DNA from: DATBLE01 sp963791425
Lineage (GTDB): Bacteria; Actinomycetota; Thermoleophilia; Gaiellales; Gaiellaceae
Assembly (NCBI GenBank): GCA_963791425.1
Contig: CAWBSE010000008.1
Location: 248,001 to 312,000, forward strand
DNA: 64,000 nucleotides
Reading direction: 5' to 3'
Below, piece by piece: positions 59,502-64,000 of this stretch; within the stretch, counting starts at the first letter, position 1, and every line of letters starts with the position of its first letter. The notes under the pieces were generated by a model. The model was given only the letters and a program-made list of their open reading frames with translations, searched no databases and had not been told where the DNA came from. Both the position numbers and the translations under genes were made by a program.

Positions 59502-61175
59502 ATGGCGTCGCGAACGCACAGCACAGGTGACTCGGGCGCCCCGGCACGCGCGGGCCTCGTCCTCGGCGCGCTGATCCTGGTCGCCGGGGTCGCGAACCTG
59601 AACCTGTCGGTCGCGAACGTCGCGCTGCCCGACATCGGAAAGTCGTTCGATGCCTCGCAGACGATGCTCGACCTGATCGCGGTCGGGTACTCGCTCGGGC
59701 TCGCCGCCTCCGTCCTGTGGTTCGGAGCCCTGGGCGACCGGTACGGGCGCAAGCTGATGATCGTCCTGGGGATGTCGCTGACGATCCCGGCGTGCCTGCT
59801 CGCCGGCTTCGCGCCGTCGTCCGGCGTTCTCTTCGCCGCACGCGTTCTCGGCGGGCTGGCCGCAGGCATGGCCTACCCGACGACGCTGGCGCTGATCACC
59901 GCATTGTGGTCGGGGCCCGGGCGGACGAAGTCGATCGCGCTCTGGTCGGCGCTCGGCGGCGGCATCGCGCTCCTCGGGCCTCTCATCTCCGGGGCGCTGC
60001 TCGAGCACTTCAGCTGGGGCTCGGTGTTCCTCGTCACGCTGCCGCTCGTCGCGATCGCGCTGCCGATGGCGATCTTCTTCGTCCCGAGTCACGTCAACGA
60101 GGGCACCGAACCGGTCGACAACCTCGGCGGCATGCTCTCCGCGGTGCTGGTCGGCGGGCTGATCGTCTCGATCAACTTCCTGCCGGTCCCGAGCGAGAAG
60201 ACGCTCGCATACGTGCTGCTCGCTGTCGCCGCCGTCGCCGCAGTCCTGTTCGTCCTCCGCCAACGCCGTGCGGCCAACCCGCTCTACGACCTGCACGTCG
60301 CCGCCCGCCCGACGTTCTGGGTCGCCGCCTGCGCAGGGATCATCGTCTTCGGCTCGCTGATGGGCGCCGCGTACATCAGTCAGCAGTACCTCCAGAACGT
60401 GCTCGGCTACTCGACGCTCCAGGCGGGCGCGGCGATCATCCCGGCCGGCATCTTCATGGTGCTGGTCGCTCCGCGCTCGGCCAAGCTCGTGGGCCTGCAC
60501 GGATCGCGACGGACGCTGCTCAGCGGGCAGGCGTTCCTGCTCCTCGCCTTCCTCCTGATGCTGCTGTTCTGGAAGGAGAACGTCTCGTACTGGGTGGTCG
60601 CAATCCCGTATGTGCTGCTCGGGATCGGAGTCGGCCTCTCGGGCACACCGTCCTCGAATTCGCTGACGGGATCGGTGCCGGTCACCCGCGTCGGCATGGC
60701 GTCCGGCACCGCCGACCTGCAGCGTGACCTCGGCGGGGCGCTGATGACTTCGATCTTCGGCGCGCTGCTCACCGCCGGCTATGCCTCGGCGATGGGCACG
60801 GCGATCGCCGAGTCGGGCAAGCACATCAGCGAGAGCACGCAGGCCACCCTCCAACTGTCCTACGCGAGCGCGGAGGACCTCGCCGCGCAGAACCCGCACT
60901 ACGCGAGCCAGATCACGGCGGCCGCACAGTCGTCGTTCCTCAAGGGTGACCAGTGGGCGTATCTGGCGGCGCTGGTCGCGATCCTGATCGGGATGGGGCT
61001 CGTCTACCGCTTCTTCCCGAAGAAGGAGGCCGAGGACGCGCTCCGGGCCGCCTACCACGCGCAGGACACGGGTGCCCTGTCGGCGGCCGTCGCCTCTGCT
61101 CCGGTGCACGTCCCTGCTCCCGGCGCCGGGCCGGCCGTCGTCCCGGGACACGTCTCTCCGCCCGAGGATCTCTGA
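59502..61175 (+). CDS. MFS drug exporter, DHA2 (14-TM) family
   Basis: 557 residues from ATG 59502 (GTG 59478 possible). Fourteen helices: ANLNLSVANVALPDIGKSFD at helix 1, motif A FGALGDRYGRKLMIVLGMSL, motif C-like LWSALGGGIALLGPLISGAL, and a C-terminal tail of 70 polar, Pro/Ala-rich residues. It is the third DHA2 exporter in the window and not a recent copy of the other two. The next gene starts in its stop (TGATG), so the TRIC-like channel is coupled to it. Confidence 0.88.
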   Translation: MASRTHSTGDSGAPARAGLVLGALILVAGVANLNLSVANVALPDIGKSFDASQTMLDLIAVGYSLGLAASVLWFGALGDRYGRKLMIVLGMSLTIPACLLAGFAPSSGVLFAARVLGGLAAGMAYPTTLALITALWSGPGRTKSIALWSALGGGIALLGPLISGALLEHFSWGSVFLVTLPLVAIALPMAIFFVPSHVNEGTEPVDNLGGMLSAVLVGGLIVSINFLPVPSEKTLAYVLLAVAAVAAVLFVLRQRRAANPLYDLHVAARPTFWVAACAGIIVFGSLMGAAYISQQYLQNVLGYSTLQAGAAIIPAGIFMVLVAPRSAKLVGLHGSRRTLLSGQAFLLLAFLLMLLFWKENVSYWVVAIPYVLLGIGVGLSGTPSSNSLTGSVPVTRVGMASGTADLQRDLGGALMTSIFGALLTAGYASAMGTAIAESGKHISESTQATLQLSYASAEDLAAQNPHYASQITAAAQSSFLKGDQWAYLAALVAILIGMGLVYRFFPKKEAEDALRAAYHAQDTGALSAAVASAPVHVPAPGAGPAVVPGHVSPPEDL

Positions 61176-62011
61176 TGTCGGCCCTGCATCTCGTCGCGAG
61201 CTCCAGCGGAACGGTCACGTTCTTCAAGGGCTGGAACTTCACCGGCAACTACACGTTCGTCGACCTGGTCGCAGCGTCGACGAACGCGCTCAACGGCGCG
61301 CTGCTCGCACGCCGGCCGGATCACTACAAGAACTTCACGATCATCGGCATCCTCTGCATGGCGCTCCTCGGCGGCCTCGGCGGCGGGATCACCAGAGACG
61401 TCCTGCTCGGCCAGGTCCCGTCGGCGCTGACCAACCCCGCCTACATCACGCTGGCGCTGACCTTCGGTCTCATCGGCTACGGCCTCGCCTACGCGAAGGG
61501 ACAGCTGTTCCGTGAGGGCTTCTTCCAGTTCATGACCTCGTTCTCGCTCCCGTGGTACGCGATCGTGGGTGCGCAGAAGGGTGTCGCGGCAGGCATCCCG
61601 ATCCTCGGCTGCATCCTCCTGGCGGTGGTCGGGCCGACGGCCGGACGGTGGTACATCGACCTGTCGAGCGGCGTCACCCCCAAGCAGTTCATCCGCGGCG
61701 AGTGGTTCGTCACGATCGCGGCCTTCACCGGGCTCGTGTGGATCCTCGTCTACTGGGCGAGCGGGAACACGTGGATCGCGCTCGGCGTCGCATTCGTCGC
61801 CGGGTACGTGACGCGTGTCGCCGCTCTCTGGTACGCCTGGGAGGAGCCGCTCGCGAAGGAGCCCACGGGCGTCTACAAGCACTCGGACGGGCGCCCGCTG
61901 CTCGGCCGCAAGCTGCAAGGGAAGTCACAGCGAGAGCTCCACGACCTCGGCCTGGTGGTCGACGAGTCCGAGACCCCGGTCGTGGTCGGAGCGAAGACCG
62001 TTACCGAGTGA
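61175..62011 (+). CDS. TRIC/UPF0126-like cation channel
   Basis: 278 residues. Two related halves of about three helices each, the family layout: FVDLVAASTNALNGALLARR, GILCMALLGGLGGGITRDVL with the conserved GGGxxRD, then SLPWYAIVGAQKGVAAGIPI, LLAVVGPTAGRWYIDLSSGV and FVTIAAFTGLVWILVYWASG. Bacterial TRIC homologues are trimeric K+-permeable channels. The second half is degenerate in the RD motif (GGRW in place of GG-RD). A 60-residue cytoplasmic tail follows. The 3' end overlaps the convergent flavodoxin gene by 11 bases. Confidence 0.8.
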   Translation: MSALHLVASSSGTVTFFKGWNFTGNYTFVDLVAASTNALNGALLARRPDHYKNFTIIGILCMALLGGLGGGITRDVLLGQVPSALTNPAYITLALTFGLIGYGLAYAKGQLFREGFFQFMTSFSLPWYAIVGAQKGVAAGIPILGCILLAVVGPTAGRWYIDLSSGVTPKQFIRGEWFVTIAAFTGLVWILVYWASGNTWIALGVAFVAGYVTRVAALWYAWEEPLAKEPTGVYKHSDGRPLLGRKLQGKSQRELHDLGLVVDESETPVVVGAKTVTE

Positions 62012-62657
62012 GGATCCGCTCGGCCAACTCGTTCGCGAAGCGCTTCGCCTCCTCGGCGTAGTTCTCCCGCAGGTTCGGCCGAGGCAGCGGCACGCCCAGG
62101 TAGCGCCGTCTCGGCTCGTTCTTGCGCATGAAGACCAGCCAGGACGCCATCGACATCACCTGGTTCCCCTCCGATACGAAGTGCGTGCCGCCGGCCCACG
62201 TCCCGCCGGCGAGCTCGCCCAGCTTCCGGATGTCGCCGAGGTTGCCCCGGTAGTAGCGGCGCGAGACCGACACGGCGGCGAACGGCTTCTGGTCGAGAAC
62301 CGCCTTCGCGGCCGGCGAATGAAGGTACGAGCGCACCGGCATGCACGTGGTCAACCACCAGGTCGGCGAGCCGAAGACGATCAGGTCGTAGTCGCCCTGC
62401 TGCGCCTCCGGCGGAATCGTGATCTCCCCCGTCTTGCGTCGCCGCTGCGGCACCAGCATGCCGGTGACGTGCCAGATCGACCAGGGCATCGGCAGCCGTG
62501 AGAATCGCCCGCCGTAGCGCGCGTCGGGGAACCCGAGCAGGGCGTTCGTCACGTCGCAGCCGCGCGCGGTCAGCTCCTCCGTCATCGCGGCGACGACCAT
62601 CTCGGTCTGTTTCGTGAAGCTGTAGTAGACGAACAGCACCCTCGGCCGCTCGACCAT
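62001..62657 (-). CDS. Flavodoxin-like protein
   Basis: 218 residues. FMN-binding loop VLFVYYSFTKQTEMVVAAMT (S/T-x-T-x-x-T region), second loop YDLIVFGSPTWWLTTCMPVR, third loop FAAVSVSRRYYRGNLGDIRK. The C-terminal tail of about 60 residues is longer than in simple flavodoxins. It may act as a low-potential electron carrier or an NAD(P)H dehydrogenase. It lies 22 bases downstream of the SDR gene on the same strand. Confidence 0.85.
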   Translation of the reverse strand: MVERPRVLFVYYSFTKQTEMVVAAMTEELTARGCDVTNALLGFPDARYGGRFSRLPMPWSIWHVTGMLVPQRRRKTGEITIPPEAQQGDYDLIVFGSPTWWLTTCMPVRSYLHSPAAKAVLDQKPFAAVSVSRRYYRGNLGDIRKLGELAGGTWAGGTHFVSEGNQVMSMASWLVFMRKNEPRRRYLGVPLPRPNLRENYAEEAKRFANELAERILTR

Positions 62658-62679
62658 GTCGCACTCCCTTCGCGCTCCT

Positions 62680-63558
62680 CTACTCGGGCTCCGGCAGGCC
62701 GATCTCGTGGACGACGGCTGTGTCCTTCGCGTGGTCGGACAACGTGCGGGAGGCGAGGAACGCCTCCTTCGACCCGCGCCCCGCGTGGTAGCGGGTCTCG
62801 GGCTTGCGCGCGGTGAGTGCGTCCGCGATCGCTCGCGCCAGGTCATCGGCCGGCGCGGCGGAGTCGGGGAGTTTCTCGACCGCCTTCCTGACCGCGGCGA
62901 ACTGCGCGTCGTACTCGTGGTGGCCCCGCCCGTGAAGCTCCTCGAGCGCCCGGTCGAGCTCGGCCAGGGTCTTGCCGAAGATCGGCGTGCTGGTCACGCC
63001 GGGATCGACGTGTGAGACGGGAATCCTCCACTGGCGCAGCTCGAGGCGGAGCGCGTCGCTGAGCGCCTCCAGCCCGAACTTCGAGGCGCTGTAGGCGCCC
63101 TCGATCGGGAGCACGAGCAGGCCGCCGATCGAGCCGACGTTGACGATCCGCCCGCGACCGCGGCGAATGAGCGGGAGAAACGCCTGCGTCACGGCGAGCG
63201 GGCCGACCAGGTTGACTTCGAGCTGGCGGCGAAAGTCGTCGAGCGGCTGGAGCTCGAGCGGCCCGGGCTTGACGATGCCCGCGTTGTTGACGAGCCCGGC
63301 GAGACCGCGCTCTCCGACGGCCTGTTCCACCGTCTGCACGGCGGCGGCGATCGTCGCGGCGTCGGTGACGTCGATCGGCAGGGGCGTCACCCTGGCGTCG
63401 CCCCGGCTCCGGACCGCCTCGGCATCCTCCGTCCGCCGGACACCGGCGAAGACGTCGAAGCCCATGCCTGCGAGGCGGGTCACGGTCGCGGCGCCGATCC
63501 CGGTCGACGTCCCCGTGACGACGACGGAGCCACGGTCGTTACTCTGGTCTTCAGGCAT
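62680..63558 (-). CDS. Short-chain dehydrogenase/reductase
   Basis: 292 residues. Cofactor motif VVVTGTSTGIGAATVTRLAG (TGxxxGIG), NNAGIVKPG, catalytic Ser in VNVGSIGGLLVLPIEGAYSA and Y-x3-K in YSASKFGLE. The C-terminal substrate region is of the classical SDR type (DPGVTSTPIFGKTLAELDRA). An N-terminal Arg after the glycine motif (VFAGVRRTEDA) suggests NADPH use. It probably forms an operon with the flavodoxin gene. Substrate unknown. Confidence 0.92.
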   Translation of the reverse strand: MPEDQSNDRGSVVVTGTSTGIGAATVTRLAGMGFDVFAGVRRTEDAEAVRSRGDARVTPLPIDVTDAATIAAAVQTVEQAVGERGLAGLVNNAGIVKPGPLELQPLDDFRRQLEVNLVGPLAVTQAFLPLIRRGRGRIVNVGSIGGLLVLPIEGAYSASKFGLEALSDALRLELRQWRIPVSHVDPGVTSTPIFGKTLAELDRALEELHGRGHHEYDAQFAAVRKAVEKLPDSAAPADDLARAIADALTARKPETRYHAGRGSKEAFLASRTLSDHAKDTAVVHEIGLPEPE

Positions 63559-63733
63559 CGGACCAGGACACTAGTCCGCAGGCACGGGTCGCCTATCGCC
63601 CGCTTGGGATGAGGTGCGTTGCAGGAATGCCGCACTGCCCGGACATTCATGCGGTCGGGGTGATGCCCCGCAGTTCGATCGGCTGTCAGCTGTCAGCAAC
63701 GCCAAACGCCGAAAGGCGAAGGGAGATCACGTC

Positions 63734-64000
63734 ATGGCTGACACACCAACCGATGTCCTGGTGGGCGGCTACCCGGACATCGACGCAGCGACAGCCGACT
63801 TCGACGCGCTCGCCAGGCTCGTCGAGGACAAGAAGGTCGAGATGGAGGCCGCGATCCTGATCACGCATGCCAAGGACGGCACCGTGACAGTGGCCCAGAC
63901 CGCGGACCACCGCGGCCGCAAGGGAGTTGCCTGGGGTGGCAGCGTCGGCGTCCTCGTCGGCCTCGCCGCACCGCCGCTGCTCGCAGTCACGGCCGCGGGA
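63734..64000 (+). CDS. DUF1269 family protein (partial)
   Basis: 89 codons to the window edge. TDVLVGGYPDIDAATADFDA, LVEDKKVEMEAAILITHAKD, TVTVAQTADHRGRKGVAWGG and SVGVLVGLAAPPLLAVTAAG match the first half of the DUF1269 paralog at 38341 (same order of a sensor-like fold and a glycine-rich hydrophobic hairpin). AAGGGAG precedes ATG. The C-terminal strand region lies outside the window. Confidence 0.85.
   Translation, partial: MADTPTDVLVGGYPDIDAATADFDALARLVEDKKVEMEAAILITHAKDGTVTVAQTADHRGRKGVAWGGSVGVLVGLAAPPLLAVTAAG

Overview
The window is about 68-70% GC, carries densely packed, often overlapping genes with many GTG starts, and encodes proteins of actinobacterial type (WhiG-like promoter elements, SHOCT, DUF1269 and DUF6325 small stress proteins, geranylgeranyl-reductase-like oxidoreductase, MazEF). 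Together with a type IV pilus (T4P) operon this best fits a deep-branching Actinomycetota such as Thermoleophilia (Gaiella/Solirubrobacter type). That placement is inference from protein character, not from a marker gene. Eight single-base frame breaks, seven of them +1, suggest a long-read or draft assembly with residual indels.

Region 1 (1-17.9 kb) is a T4P locus: pilM (cut by the window edge), pilT1, two nearly identical pilins in tandem, a GT-C glycosyltransferase, three minor pseudopilins, a Cys-less thioredoxin-like membrane protein, pilB1 (frameshifted), prepilin peptidase, a PASTA protein, a lytic transglycosylase/M23 fusion, pilT2 and pilB2. A remnant IS3-like element sits downstream of pilB1. 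Five transcription units start with the same element, T-N-A-A/T-N16-GCCGAT, 7-10 nt before the start codon. This points to one WhiG/FliA-type sigma factor making almost leaderless pilus mRNAs.

Region 2 (17.9-24.5 kb) holds a geranylgeranyl-reductase-like flavoprotein, a decayed cytochrome c, a ferric-reductase-like membrane protein with ApbE, a lipoprotein, a BclA-like collagen protein, tRNA-Tyr(GTA), an SRPBCC protein and tRNA-Thr(GGT).

Region 3 (24.5-40.0 kb) is a pair of tandem islands. The last 44 bp of the tRNA-Thr region are repeated exactly at 31102 and 39947. Both downstream copies are preceded by the same 115-nt arm with GTGCAC motifs. Island 1 carries MazEF, an MFS exporter, a serine hydrolase and a MalT/LuxR regulator. 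Island 2 carries an MFS exporter, membrane proteins, two K+-channel-like proteins and small stress proteins. No recombinase gene remains in either.

Region 4 (40.0-64.0 kb) is a stress and ion-homeostasis region: a P-type ATPase, PPK2, small SHOCT and DUF6325 proteins, a SigB-type sigma factor with anti-sigma kinase and STAS partners, HypF (three frame breaks), a SulP transporter, an aquaporin, a PqqD-PRMT fusion, transporters, a TRIC-like channel, a flavodoxin, an SDR and a second DUF1269 protein cut by the right edge.
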